64,000 bases of DNA, from assembly GCA_947034895.1 (NCBI GenBank), contig OX344764.1, positions 66,569,348 through 66,633,347 on the forward strand, given 5' to 3'. The position numbers were made by a program, and so were the translations under genes. Positions 47,120 through 59,091 of this stretch are shown here, one piece after another. Numbering within the stretch: position 1 is the first letter of the stretch; every line of letters starts with the position of its first letter. Origin of the DNA: Rhytidiadelphus loreus (taxonomy: Eukaryota; Streptophyta; Bryopsida; Hypnales; Hylocomiaceae). The notes under the pieces were generated by a model that saw only the letters and a program-made list of their open reading frames with translations, was not told the DNA's origin and did not search any database.

Positions 47120-48190
47120 TGTTGCCACGGAACTGGCAACACAAAACTGCGTGCAAGAGTAGACAGAGATTCTTGAAGAATGAAGTGGATGCTCCCTACT
47201 GGTGGATCGACTGGGAAATCCGAGGTGGATGCTTGGGCTGAGGTGGCAATCCTACGCGGCAACGTAAGAGCACTTAACCCAGGAAGGACGCGGGGGGTGA
47301 TCTTGGAAATCATACGTTGTGTAACCGTGAGAATCATTGGAATTAAAAGATCCAAAAGTACTCATTGGAAGTCAAGTTACTCTATAGTCGAAGCACCCAT
47401 AACCTATCAATTAAGCAACTGCGGACATGATGTGGAGCATAGCAAGGCGAAGGAAATATTTCCACAGGTGGAGAGATAGAAATGAGGAAGATTGCCCAAA
47501 GTTTTGTAATTGTAGCTGTAGAAGTGAATTTACTGTGAATTTTGGAAGACAAACGTTGCGTCGGACCTATGTCCAGTGTGTAGACTATTCCAAAACCACT
47601 CATTTAAGAGACTACATCTTGTTCACTTTGGCACTCCAAACCAAGCAGATGTGTCAAGAACAGAATGGAGGTATTGATAGTAGGAAATCAAAAACTCAAG
47701 TTTGGAAATTAGTCCCAGACTCTCTTTAATTTCAACCCCCCTATTGATTATTGATGGGTTTGTGGTTGGGAATGGGTGGTTCTACCTTAGATGTTTTCCA
47801 CTTTCCACAAAAAAACTCCAAGGATGAATATTTGTAGTTCTTTCCTATATTGGAGAACTTCTTGTCATTCATCGGACACTTATTGTCCATGGCATCCTTT
47901 TTGGATTAAGGCTGACTGCTAACGAGGAGCGGCAAAAAGAGCATGGGACAAAGGGTGTTTGAAATATATTGGAATGGACTTAGAATAAAAAATAAAAATT
48001 GGAAATTTTTGCACCTTGGTAAAATAAGACTAGATGTGGTCTTGCCCTACCCCCATTGAAGTCTTTAGAAGTTATTGTATTCATACTTTTAGAACATTTG
48101 TACTTAGGCCCTAAAAAGGTTTGTCATGCACCAATTTTACCCCCTAAAGGGCCAATTAGGGAGCCCACTTTTGACTTTCTGAGAACTCAG
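47120..48190. other. Intergenic upstream of oxidoreductase, with dispersed repeat
   Basis: Promoter side of the minus-strand oxidoreductase. Bases about 47,262-47,400 are a diverged inverted member of the repeat at 7,125-7,260 (blocks CTTGGAAATCAT and CATTGGAAGTCAAG). No gene is recognised. Confidence 0.55.
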
Positions 48191-48770
48191 GTAGCCATTG
48201 CTAACTTTATAATTTGGAATTTTTTGTATGAATTTTTTAGAATGGATGCTATCCATCATAATCTAGATGTGAAGCTTTGTTTCATGTCATTCCGATAAAT
48301 ATTGCAAAGATTAGAAGGATTATTGATTTCAATGTCAAACCAGGCAACAAAAAATACATTATAAAAGAACACTAATTATTACATAGTTTGAAATTTTATA
48401 GATTGATACCTACTCAAAAACATTTGAACCATTCAATTTCAAATACTGAAGTAAAATCTATGAGAAGTTTTATTTTGCTGGTAGCCATTGCTAACTTTAT
48501 AATTTGGAATTTTTTGTATGATTTTTTTAGAATGGATGCTATCCATCATAATCTAGATGTGAAACTTTGTTTCATGTCATTCCGATAAATATTGCAAAGG
48601 TTAGAAGGATCATTGATTTCAATGTCAAACCAGGCAACAAAAAATACATTATAAAAGAACACTAATTATTATATAGTTTGAAATTTTATAGATTGATACC
48701 TACTCAAAAACATTTGAACCATTCAATTTCAAATACTGAAGTAAAAGCTATGAGAAGTTTTATTTTGCTG
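48191..48770. repeat. 290-bp tandem duplication, two units
   Basis: Units 48,191-48,480 and 48,481-48,770 start GTAGCCATTGCTAACTTTAT and end TTTATTTTGCTG, with only a few base differences. No coding function is recognised; the repeated short frames arise from the duplication. Confidence 0.95.
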
Positions 48771-50700
48771 GCAATGAAGGTAATAAAAACATATAGAATC
48801 GTCTTTTACTTTAAACTTTTTAAAATAAAAATAAAAGATATTAATTTTCTATTAGAACATTCTCACCATTAGGGTTAAAAACTTTCAATTTCTTGTAAAA
48901 TTTATTAGTAGATTAGTTTTTTCTTTCATTCAATACCACCTTCCAATTTATAATTTTATTAAAGATGAATATGAAATTTTTTTTGGTTAAAATTTTGTAT
49001 ATATGTTTTCAATACATTTTCCAATATATTGAATAAATGCACAAGTTATAAGACATAAGTGTGTTTTTTCTCAAAATGTTGAAAGAAAAACTTCATATTT
49101 TCGTAGGGCTAGAAATGCCTACATTTTTAAGTTTTGGCACATTGAACTTGCACTTGGTGAGGATGTTCATTCAAAATTTGGGGAGGATATACTTGAACAA
49201 GTTAACCAAAGGATCTTATAATTGGGTTTTAAAATAAATAAATATTGATAAAGATTTTGACCTCGCTTTGGGAACGAGTATATTGAAGCAGTTTTAAATC
49301 TCTAAACATATTGGTCCTTTAGGACAAGTGCTTCAAGCCCATCAACATATTTTAATCTCACTTAATCCTAGCATATCAAGCAATGGCCCTTGAAATCACT
49401 ATTCATTCCAAATTTAGTGAACTTTATGTTATATGCCATTTGGCAATTGATCAATCAATTAATTGATTATAGGGCACACATGATGAGCAAGCTTAGGAAA
49501 AAAATATTTTTAAGGGTTCTTCAAAAATAAATGTAAAATTTGGAGTATAAGTGTTGGTATGGATGCTCTTAGACCTTTATGTGTAGGGCAATTCCAATTG
49601 AACAGGGCCTTATAGCAAAAAATGGTCTAATGAGGTGAGTGGAGCTTGACGAAGACAATCATTTTTTGTCGCAAATCCCGATGAGAAGGAGATTGCACGG
49701 CATAAACCACTAACAAGAAATGTAGAAACAAATGACAATGAGTGGATGTTGTGAAGATCATCCATTAACATAGATGATAAACATGTAATCCGTCATTACA
49801 ACGGTTATCCCCACTAGTAGGGTATTACGGAAACTAATCCACCTAGAAAATGAATGGCACATTTTGCAGTGGTGGTTTATGCATTACTGCAAGCCATGAA
49901 TCAAGCCATTAATAAACCTAGAACGACAACCAATTTTTTTGAGCAAATTTTCACTTTAAAAGCAACACAAATTTTCTTGAAAGAGAATATTTGACAAAAT
50001 ATTCTTCCCTTTTCTAATGGATGAAACTGCAAAATCTTGAGACGATATCACCTCTATTTTGGATGAATGTACAATATTTTGGATGAATAAATGAATTTTC
50101 AACCGACCATTTGTTTCAGATTTCATCCATTTCCGTGGATGTAAATAGTTCTTTACTCCAGTGAAGTACGCAGTAATTCGCTTTTCTGCACTGCCTAAAA
50201 TAAATGAAAAAAGAAATCCCCTGACTGCGCCACAACCGCACCAACCCCCCAAAATCCTCCGAAATAAGCGCAAAAGAAACCTTCAAGAGCCCACTGCCAT
50301 TAGCGCAAATCATTCCCTTCCCGCGTCATGGGTCCGGCGGGAGTTAATTCCGTCGGCCCTCCTTGTCTTCTTCCGCAACGTGGGTCCAACGAGAGTTTCT
50401 TCCGTCGTCCCTTCAGTCCTTGAGCTTGGCTGCTTCCCTTCGTCGCCGCTAAGGAGCCGGACTGTGGTTCCCTTTCGCCAACCGCTGAGGCGTCAATTTA
50501 GCTCAGCTCGGTGTTCACACTCCAGCAAAATAGTAAACGAAACCCGAATCTCCCAAATCATCAGAGCCAGAGCGACCGATTTCCGGGGATACAACACCAC
50601 CATAGCCGTCTGGAATCTGCATCCCCTGCAGGTTTGAATTCTGGAGCAGAGTCAGCAGACTGATGGCAGACTAATAAAAAACGGAGTACAGTACAGTAGT
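48771..50700. other. AT-rich intergenic, then GC-richer promoter-side sequence
   Basis: No repeat partner or gene is recognised to about 50,150. From there base composition rises toward the GT47 gene. A 158-codon frame at 50,161-50,637 has no domain and is taken as promoter or leader sequence, not a gene. Confidence 0.5.
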
Positions 50701-50730
50701 TCAATGGCGTTGAAGGGAGTCAGGACAATG

Positions 50731-50767
50731 TAGAGTTGTAGAGTTGTAGAGTTGTAGAGTTGTAGAA
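50731..50767. repeat. GTAGAGTT octamer minisatellite
   Basis: Between four and five perfect tandem copies of GTAGAGTT, about 1.1 kb upstream of the GT47 start codon. Likely length-variable. Confidence 0.9.
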
Positions 50768-51836
50768 TATAGACAATTGTAACTTCGTAGCCCTGTAGCC
50801 CTCCTCACTGTGCCCGGCGGCTCGTGGCAGAAGCTCAACTTCAGGCTTTTTTCCATGCTGTCGCTCACCTGTAGCCTGTAGCGTGTTGAGGCGCAACCAT
50901 AAACTGAAGTGGGCTGTGTTGGCTCTTCTGTCTGGATGTACCTGACTACTGCCCTGGAGCTTCTTCACTGGAGTTTTGGACTTTGATGCTGTTGTGTGGG
51001 AAGTCTTTTGTACTTTGATCAGGAGTGGCAGGCAGTGTCTGGGTTTGCACGCGTGAGCCCAGCACTGGGGTTGATTCCCTTTCTACTGAGCCAGGTAGAT
51101 CGTGTCGTTGTTGACTTACTCGATTGCGAGGAAACCGTTTTCCTTGGGAAATGAGTTGGTGGTGTGTCGTGAGGTCGAGTTAGAGCACTGGGGGTGGGAG
51201 CGTACCAACACCGGTAGTTCTGACTACCTCGAACAAATCTTCAGTTATTGCAAGGGGCGATTTTGTTTTTTTGTGTGATGACGAGGGGACAGGGATTGGT
51301 CTAGGGTACGAAAGTACCGATTGTTCTATTATGGGATGGTAGATGTAGCCAGGCTTCTACTGAAGAGGAGTCACATTGTCGCTGCAGAGACGTTGAGCGG
51401 TAGAGGAATTTGAGATCGGGGTCAGGTGGTCGGTTGGATCCCGCGTTGGGGCTCCAGTTGTAGGAATATCAGTGTGCGTGTCTGTGAAGAAAAACGAAAG
51501 GATGCTCATTGCAAACATACGTGAGTCACCGTTGTTTGTTGCAGTCGACATTGGGGAAAACATCGAAGTAAAAACAATCTCGTGAAACACTCTGGCACAC
51601 TGCGTGTGAATTTTCTTCTTCAGTCAATGCTGTCTGGACCTTGACAAGTGAGGGTCTGTAGGTGACCGAAAATAGAGAGGTGACGGTGTTGGAGATCTGG
51701 GAGAGGAGCGAGAACTGGCGATGGGCCTGAAATCGGCGACAGGTGATGGCGATCGTCGTGAACCACTTGCATTAGTGTGAAATTCTGTTTCTCATGCGCG
51801 CAAGTGTCGGAACTGGAGAGGCTGAAGTTGTTGGAA
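50768..51836 (+). other. Upstream region of GT47 gene
   Basis: Probable promoter and leader. No clear TATA box or other gene is seen. An in-frame ATG at 51,777 precedes the chosen start and cannot be excluded. Confidence 0.45.
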
Positions 51837-54800
51837 ATGGGGGAGAAGTACGCTGTGCGCGGGTTTAGCAGCAAGAGCGCTATTGCGAAGCACAAAGCCA
51901 AGGTTGCGCTGCCACTGTGCCTACTGCTGGTCTTGTTTGTATGGAACTCCCCAACCCTAGCGCCGTTCGACGGCGCTTCCAGTGGACCTGTTGACGATGT
52001 GGTGGCCGACGAGCATGAAGCTATGAGCTCTCAGTACACGATGGTCCAGTACGAGGTACCGTCTCTTTACCGATTTTTGAGCATTAGGTCGTACCAGTTG
52101 TGTCCTTTTCGCCGATTCACTTCCCCCAGGACCGTTAGTTCCACTGGTGTGACCATTTTTGGTCGAGTTGTTGTAGATTTTTGATTGTCAGCCGAGCCGT
52201 ACTACAATGTGTTGACATGCTCTGAGGACTCTCTTGCGACCACTAATCCTCGTTGTTAGATTGTAATGTGACAATCTTAAAGGTTTGATCGTCACAGTTG
52301 GTTTGGAATTATCAACGATCTTTATCCCGTCCTTTGAGAATCACAGCACTTGTGCCCAATTTTATGGATTACGCCATTACCCTGCACCTTTTGTTCTTTG
52401 TATTCGGAGTAGGTGCGGTCACTGGTATATTTCTGTCGAATCGTTGCGAAAAGTCTTGCTTTGGAAGCAGTTACCGCATTGCGGATCATTGGTCGCTTCC
52501 ATTGATACCCCAGAATAGTAAGGTTCTGTGAACGGAATCTGCAGCTCGCAGTTTGGGTACTAAAGTGTTCCCGCTTTCGAGATCTCTGGTGTCTGGGGTG
52601 GGTCCCGGTCTCTACCTGAACTTACGCCGTCTGACATAGTGCCGTAATTGCAGAGACTCAATAATTACAATGACCGCACCAAAAAAGAGTCGCTCACCAA
52701 CTCGCAAGACGAAATTATACGCGCGCAGTATGACGATCTAATGAGCCAGATACCGACCCAGAAAACACACGAAGAGACTCTCAGCGCTGACATCACAATA
52801 GAAGAGACGAGCGCAGAGTCAACTGAATCAAAGGAAGAAGAAATCGCCATTGAAGAAATCACTGTGCCATCTCCTGGCAGAGACGAGACAGTGGAACAGA
52901 GTCCTGCGCAATTCGAACGACAAGAGTCCCCTCCACAATCGGAAGAGGTGCCTGCAATTTCCACAGCGTCAGTCGTCTCCATAGTGCCAGTTAAGGCAGA
53001 GGAAGCACTCCAAAGCAACACCACATTTGTGGAATCGAAAACAGAGGAAGCATCCGAGAGCAGCAACAACAGTATAATTGTGGAAACGAAGGCAGAGGAA
53101 GCATCCGAGAGCAGTAACAACAGTATAATTGTGGAAACGAAGGCGGAGGAAACATCCGAGAGCAGCAACAACAGTATAATTGTGGAAACGAAGGCAGAGG
53201 ACGTGTCTACGGGGCCTGAAAGTCGAAATAGCACGGGCAGTGGGCCCCTGGTGGATTACTCGGTGATCACAGGCGACCGCAATGACGTCGTGAACGCCGC
53301 GGTCTGGAGGAAATGGGAACAATTGCGGGCAGTGCAGTTGCCTTATTACACCCGTAAGGAGAATCTCAACAACGGCGATGGCGAGGGCTGTGAAGGCAGG
53401 CAAATTTACGTCTACGACTTGCCTTCCGAGTTCAACGCCGACCTAGCTGCGCGCTGCGACACCTTGTTCCCTTGGTTCAGCATGTGTAATTTCTTTGTGG
53501 AGTCAGGGCGAGGGGTACCCGTGAATGCAGCCGAGAGTGGGACGCAGATCTTTGTTCCTGGAGATAAGTGGTTCAACACTCATCAGTACGCGTTGGAGCT
53601 CGTATCGCACGCGAGGATTCTCAAGTACAAGTGTCGCACGGACGATCCGAACAAAGCGTCGTTGTTCTACATCCCGTACTACGCCGGTCTGGACGTGATT
53701 CGATGGCATTTTCAACCGAACGCCACGAACGACAAGCGGGATGAGCTTGCGTTGCGACTCTCTCGGTGGCTGGAGCAGCAAGCGTCCTGGCAGAAGAATG
53801 GAGGACGGGATCACGTCCTGGTAAGCACACAGTACACACAACTGGCGTTCACAAGCGAAACCTTGGAAAATAGAACTCATCACTTGTTCTTCTAAATTCG
53901 AACCCTGCTTTAGAATTGAACATGTACCCTCCGTGATTTAAATTTACATGTTCAACACACTGCTGCGCAACTTTATCGCCCTTAGTACATATATCTTTTC
54001 TTGCCCACAACAAAGTTGAGCGCATGTTCTGAAGGCATCCGAAAAGAGTGCATTGTGACCATTTAGGGTATCGATTCAACCTACGACAGGCGACGTTGAA
54101 ATGTTTGTTCCATATAGCCAAATTGGTACTGCAATCCTGCTTAGGAACACTTACTGTACCTTGAATTCCTGTTTGCAAGCTGGTTTCTGTGAAGATAGGT
54201 TGAATGTGTTCAGGTGGCCAATGGATGTAACCTTGAGTGCAGAGTTTGCTGAGGTACTTCAATCCACGTTAGGAGCTTGTGGTAACGTGAAAACGTGTTT
54301 GCGAACTGAATGTTGTGAGGAGAGTTTGAATGTGTTTAGGTGGTGAATGTATGTTACCTTCTGTGCGCAGTTTGTTGCGCCCTAGTTCTCAATTCTTTTT
54401 GCTGATTTGCGTGTGTGCACCTGGCAGGTTTTGGGCAAAATCTCTTGGGACTTCCGTCGCCAACCCGACGGCCAGTGGGGCAGTCGTCTCCTCGAGTTTC
54501 CCTTCATGAAGGAAACTACCAAAGTGATGATCGAGCGCAACCCCTGGGCGATGAACGACATCGGCGTCCCTCACCCCACTTACTTCCACCCTCAATCTGC
54601 CTCCGATATCGACACATGGCTTCGCCACGTCCGCTCCCAACCTCGCACTAGCCTGGTCACCTTCGTCGGCAAAGAACGCAAGAACGACCCCACCAACGTT
54701 CGCACAGCCCTCGTGCAGCAATGCCGCAATTCCACCGACTGCCGCTTCGTGGAGTGCGTCCGCGACAAGTGCCTCCACCCCGCGTACGTCACCAAGGCCT

Positions 54801-55219
54801 TCATGGCGACGCATTTCTGTATGCAACCCGTGGGCGACTCGCCGACTCGTCGCTCTGTTTTTGACTCGCTGATCGCGGGATGCATCCCTGTTCTGTTCCA
54901 TCCGTGCACGGCGTATGTGCAGTACCCCTGGCACTTGCCTGCGAATGAATCCACCTGGTCCGTATACATCTCTGAGGATGAGATTCGCGCTGGGACTGCA
55001 AATGTGGTGGAGGTTTTGTCCAAGATTTCAGCGGAGCAGAGGGATGCTATGCGGGATAATATTGTCAATAACGTCATTCCAGGATTGATTTACAGCGCTC
55101 CAGGGAGCGATGTGTCTCCATACCGAGACGCGTTCGACATCACCATCGACCAGCTACTGTACCGCGTCAAGCATCGGCCGCCCGAGGTGAATTCACAGGT
55201 CGTTCCTAAGCAAGAGTAG
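51837..55219 (+). CDS. GT47 exostosin-family glycosyltransferase (xyloglucan galactosyltransferase-like), 3 exons, 725 aa
   Basis: Exons are 51,837-52,055, 52,654-53,820 and 54,428-55,219; all junctions are GT-AG in phase 0. A short basic N-terminus (KHKAK) and the hydrophobic VALPLCLLLVLFVW (residues 23-36) make a type II Golgi membrane anchor. A long acidic stem (about 74-320) includes a 17-residue unit repeated 3.5 times (199-258). The exostosin domain begins RQIYVYDLPSEFN (about 322) and continues with FYIPYYAGLDVIRWHF, GKISWDFRR, a Cys-rich CVRDKC region, RRSVFDSLIAGCIPVLF (the sugar-nucleotide-binding glycine region) and a C-terminal DAFDITIDQLL. These features resemble the MUR3/XLT2 clade of GT47, which adds sugars to xyloglucan side chains in the Golgi. 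The exact donor and acceptor cannot be deduced. ATG 51,837 is preferred over 51,777 because it gives the usual short cytosolic tail. Confidence 0.9.
53029..53208 (+). repeat. 51-bp coding tandem repeat in GT47 stem
   Basis: Three full units and one partial unit encode VETKAEEASESSNNSII with small variations; each unit adds one NNS sequence and acidic charge. The frame is kept because the unit is 17 codons. Confidence 0.95.
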
Positions 55220-56040
55220 GGTTTTAGGGGTTTTGCAATTCTTTCGCTACCAACACCTCGCATCCTGAACCCTAAACCCCCTAAATCCTAAACGCCGACG
55301 AACTGCTGACTTTTGGGTTTCATTCGAATGTTGGCCGGTTGTGAGTGCTGCATGCCATGAATTCATTTGAGCTCTCGGGATTTTTTGGAAAACTGATCAT
55401 TTGAGTGCAGTCAAGTCTTGACGTGAAAACTGAACACATTTTTGTGTCTCCGAGGTGGAGAGGATCGTTTCGCTCCGGTAATAACGAGTAGCGCTAAATT
55501 CAGATGGTCCTTGGAACCTCCGTCAAGACGTTGACTGTGAAATGAGTTTCATAGTTTAAAACTTTAGGAAGAGGATCTGTTTCCTGCACCAATTGTGTGG
55601 AGGAGTTTGGTTTTGAGGTTCGCATGTACCCAGCATCGATTTTTTCAGTTCATGCAGCATTTGGGCCTGTCCATTTGTGTCGCCAATATATATACAAGGC
55701 AAGATCGGAGCTTTTTGCAGTGCAACATCTACGAACAAAGTATGCGAAGTTTTCATAAGAAGTTTCTATCGAGCTGCAAGGTTTCAGTTGAGATATTTGC
55801 ATGTCATTAGCGTCTAAATGAATGGAAAATTGTGTGATTTGAGATTGCGATGGATAAATTTTGTGACATTGTTTGTGTTTAATGTGAGAAATACGATGAC
55901 TTGCAATGCTTGTACTGTAAGATAGTTTGTCGAATGTCTGATCAGTGGATGAGTACTTCTTATTTGTATGCCGAAGTGGCATTCTTGTGAAAGGCTTTGT
56001 GTCTACGAGTGTTGAATTTGTGAAGATCCTAGTTCATGGT
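55220..56040 (+). other. 3' flank of GT47 gene
   Basis: Starts with GGTTTTAGGGGTTTT directly after the stop, then AACCCTAAACCCCCTAAATC at about 55,268. The two can pair as a hairpin and resemble plant telomere repeats. The remainder is probable 3' untranslated and intergenic sequence. Confidence 0.5.
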
Positions 56041-57984
56041 AGTGAATATTTGGGTTTTTTGTTCTTTTTGAAACATACGGCCTTCATAGGTTGCAATTGG
56101 ACTAACACAACACAATAACCAAGGCAATGTGTCGGAATAAGCCCGGGAATTACACCTTGGGTATCCCCATAAAAACAAGTGGAGGAACAAATCCCTACCT
56201 TGTGCACTAGTACAAAGAGACTCCACATGAGAAATGTTAGCATGGGAAGTGAAACTGGAACCTCGTTGATTCTATGGGAAGGTCCCATCACTTGGTCATC
56301 ACCCGGGGTAGTTTTAGTTTTAGGTCATGTCAAACTAAAATACTAGTTTTTGACTTTGCTATCCTTTCCCAAGCACAAATCAAGTCTGTCATTCGATCTT
56401 GGAATATGTATTTTGTTTTCTAACATAAATTTGTATTTCTCATTAATGTTTATCAAATATGTTGAGATTGTGAAAAAACAAAGAATTTACAAGCCAACAT
56501 GAAGTTTACTATACACATTATCCTAATTGCATTGCTTTTTGAAGAACATGCATGTCCCTGTGATTGTAAAATGGACTAGTCCGAAGGTAGTCGCAAAAAT
56601 ACTCTAATTATTGGACCAATAGGTAGGTTCTTTGTTTCATCTAAGGAAGTCATCCAACAAACCATTTAGGTCTATAGTTTCTTTAGAAGGTTAAAACCTT
56701 ACACAACTATTGTACGCTAAATTTTTCTTGAGTGGAGTAGTTGGGACTTGGAAGATGGAACCTTTGAGTGTTTTTGTGGCCCTGAGATTACCACTTTATT
56801 GGGTAATTTGTTAGACAAACAACACATCATCTAGTTGTTTGCAAGCTATGGTCCACTATACTAATAATGCAATTTAGTGTTATGGAACATATAGTGTTAT
56901 TTATCCTATCTTGTAACTCACTCTAATTCTCATTTAGTTGACAATTAGTGTTCATGTTGGATAATTATTGATTTAGTGCAAGGTGAACTAACTCAGTTCG
57001 AATTTTATTTTTTGTTGAAAATTCAGTTGACAATTATTGTTCATGTTGGCATTTAATGTAGGTAACATTGGCAGCATTGTTGCCATTTTGTATTAGAGTT
57101 CATAAATTATTATTATAATTCCTAAACAAGCTCTTTGTGCACTCTTGCACATTCAATGTGTACTCTTGTTGATTTCAATAGAATTTCAATTTTCAAACCA
57201 TTCAAAAAAAGAAAGTTCAGCATTGTATTATTACAAGATTTGAAGGACCAAGATTTAGTCTTGTGTATAAATAAAGAGAAGATTGAAGTTTTAATTTTCC
57301 AAAATAAATTATCTTGAAGATATAGAATTTTTAAACCTCTCATTTAATAATACTTTCAATGAATGAACAACAACAATACTTTGAGGTTTAAAAAATTCCA
57401 ATTTGAATTCCACATTTGAATTCCACATTACAAAAAACCACACCTATTAAGGATTTGAAGTCTAAACTTCATTTAAAAACCAAAATAAGAAAAATAAGAA
57501 AATTTAGCTTATAGATATAATGAATCATGTAAAAAATATTAATATAAAGAAAAAATCTAAAATAATTTAATTGATTGTGTTTGATGATTTCATTTCTCAT
57601 ATTCATATAATTTATTAAAAAAAATAGAGCTAAACTTTTTATTCACAACCTTCATTTCTTTGTTTTTTTTTAATAATTTTGGAGTGCATTAAGGTAGTGT
57701 CATTATAGTGCATTGGTCATTTTACTACTGGGTTTGTTTAAACTATTTAAAAAAAATTCAGATTTCTTTTTGAAATAATTGATATAAGATGTTCTATCTA
57801 TATTAAAAAATTGTGGGTGGGTGGGGCCAAAATAGTAAGTCACAACTTAATGTGTAATGACCAATTGACATATTATTGAAACTTTGTAGCAAAACTAAAA
57901 TCCACACCTTAAGTTTGTTTGTTTTATTTTGTTTGCTACAGTGAGATTTCATGGACCGTGTGCCATCCACTTGTGTTCTCGGTA
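56041..57984. other. AT-rich intergenic, nothing coding
   Basis: Bases 56,590-56,690 resemble the reverse complement of 26,340-26,440. Otherwise low-complexity AT-rich sequence with no gene or RNA that I can support. Confidence 0.5.
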
Positions 57985-58150
57985 TTATCAAAAAATCCTT
58001 GGTGACGAGGGGTGCACAGGCTTTGTTTCATGGTGTTTGGACCTATAGTGGGAAAATTATATATGTTTGAGTTATTATTTGTTTTAAAAAAATAGAAAAT
58101 TACTTTTTACTTTTATTTTGACTGTGGCAACAGCACAGGCACACTGGTGA
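57985..58150. repeat. Dispersed repeat paired (inverted) with 14,041-14,440
   Basis: Shares GAGGGGTGCA, TTTGTTTCATGG and the CTTTTATTTTGAC/GTCAAAATAAAAG end, and lacks the central part of the partner. Confidence 0.65.
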
Positions 58151-58722
58151 CAAATGACATTTGCAGGGACAGACAAAGGCAAGAAAGAGAGAAATCTGCC
58201 CACCAACATTTGGTGAGCACAAGGCAAATCAAATGCCGGTACCACAAAGTCACAAAGTCACAAACTTACATCCCGGAAACAATGGAGGTGCCAATGTGGC
58301 TACACACATTCAAGCCAGGGTGCAAGTAAATGCTTCCGTTGTGAACTTCATCTACTCAGTCGATCAAAGTACAATTAACATGAGTTGTGCACTTGTGCAG
58401 CACAAGTACGAGAAATTTAAAAATTCTCTGAAGAAATCAACGAAAAAGTCTGGATTCAAACAGTTGGTGAAATCACACGAAACTTAATATTAGTCCTTTG
58501 TCAACACAGTTTGCGTCCTCTACCACCATTGCAAGTGCCCAACGTCACTAAGCAGCACTGAACCACCACTCAAAGCCTTCATGTGAAAAGCAAGGGTTGC
58601 CCTCAACAACTGTGTAGCGTCTGATTGTCTTTACTACGTTGTCTACATTGTTTAAAAATGCAACAACGACCTCTTCTGTTGCGGAGACAAGTGCGGATAG
58701 CATTGCTTCTGCGCTGGCACCT
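58151..58722. other. Intergenic, nothing recognised
   Basis: Short frames on both strands have no domain. CACAAAGT is repeated in tandem near 58,240. Confidence 0.45.
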
Positions 58723-59091
58723 GCAAAACAAACGTAACACATGCACATCTTATGAAAGGTCAACGTAGCAATTAAATTACGGAGTGTGCTGTAGCGATGT
58801 TTGCCAACGAGCTCAATGTGAAGCAAATATGGCTGCAATCACGTTAGCTTAGAGGTTCATATCAATCTACAAGAGTTTATGTGTTGGACTAGTACTGTGT
58901 GTTAAATAATGTGTGTCAACATGTCTGCGTTCACGTTAATTAGTTCACATCAAACTACAAAAGTATGCATTGGACTACACACTACTACAGTCTGTGCGTA
59001 AATGTGGGCTACCATCACTACAGCACACTCCGTAAATTAATGCTTACGTTGACCTTTCATAAGATGTGCAGATGTGTTACGTTTGTTTTGC
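58723..59091. repeat. Inverted repeat with 77-bp arms and 213-bp loop
   Basis: Arms 58,723-58,799 and 59,013-59,091 are near-perfect reverse complements starting GCAAAACAAACGTAACACAT. The loop holds a diverged direct repeat (blocks CACGTTAGCTTAGAGGTTCA and CACGTTAATTAGTTCA). It may be a foldback element or the template of a long hairpin RNA. Confidence 0.8.

Noticed and set aside
50161..50637. 158-codon frame upstream of the GT47 gene
   Set aside because: No domain, Arg/Pro/Ser-rich without organisation, and positioned as promoter or leader sequence.
53029..53208. CRISPR-like array because of regularly spaced repeats
   Set aside because: The repeats are contiguous coding units without spacers in a eukaryotic exon.
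52665..53234. 189-codon minus-strand frame opposite GT47 exon 2
   Set aside because: Antisense mirror of the 51-bp coding repeats; no independent support.
54200..54360. Possible extra exon in GT47 intron 2
   Set aside because: The signal is an imperfect 50-bp direct repeat; the frame joins correctly without it.
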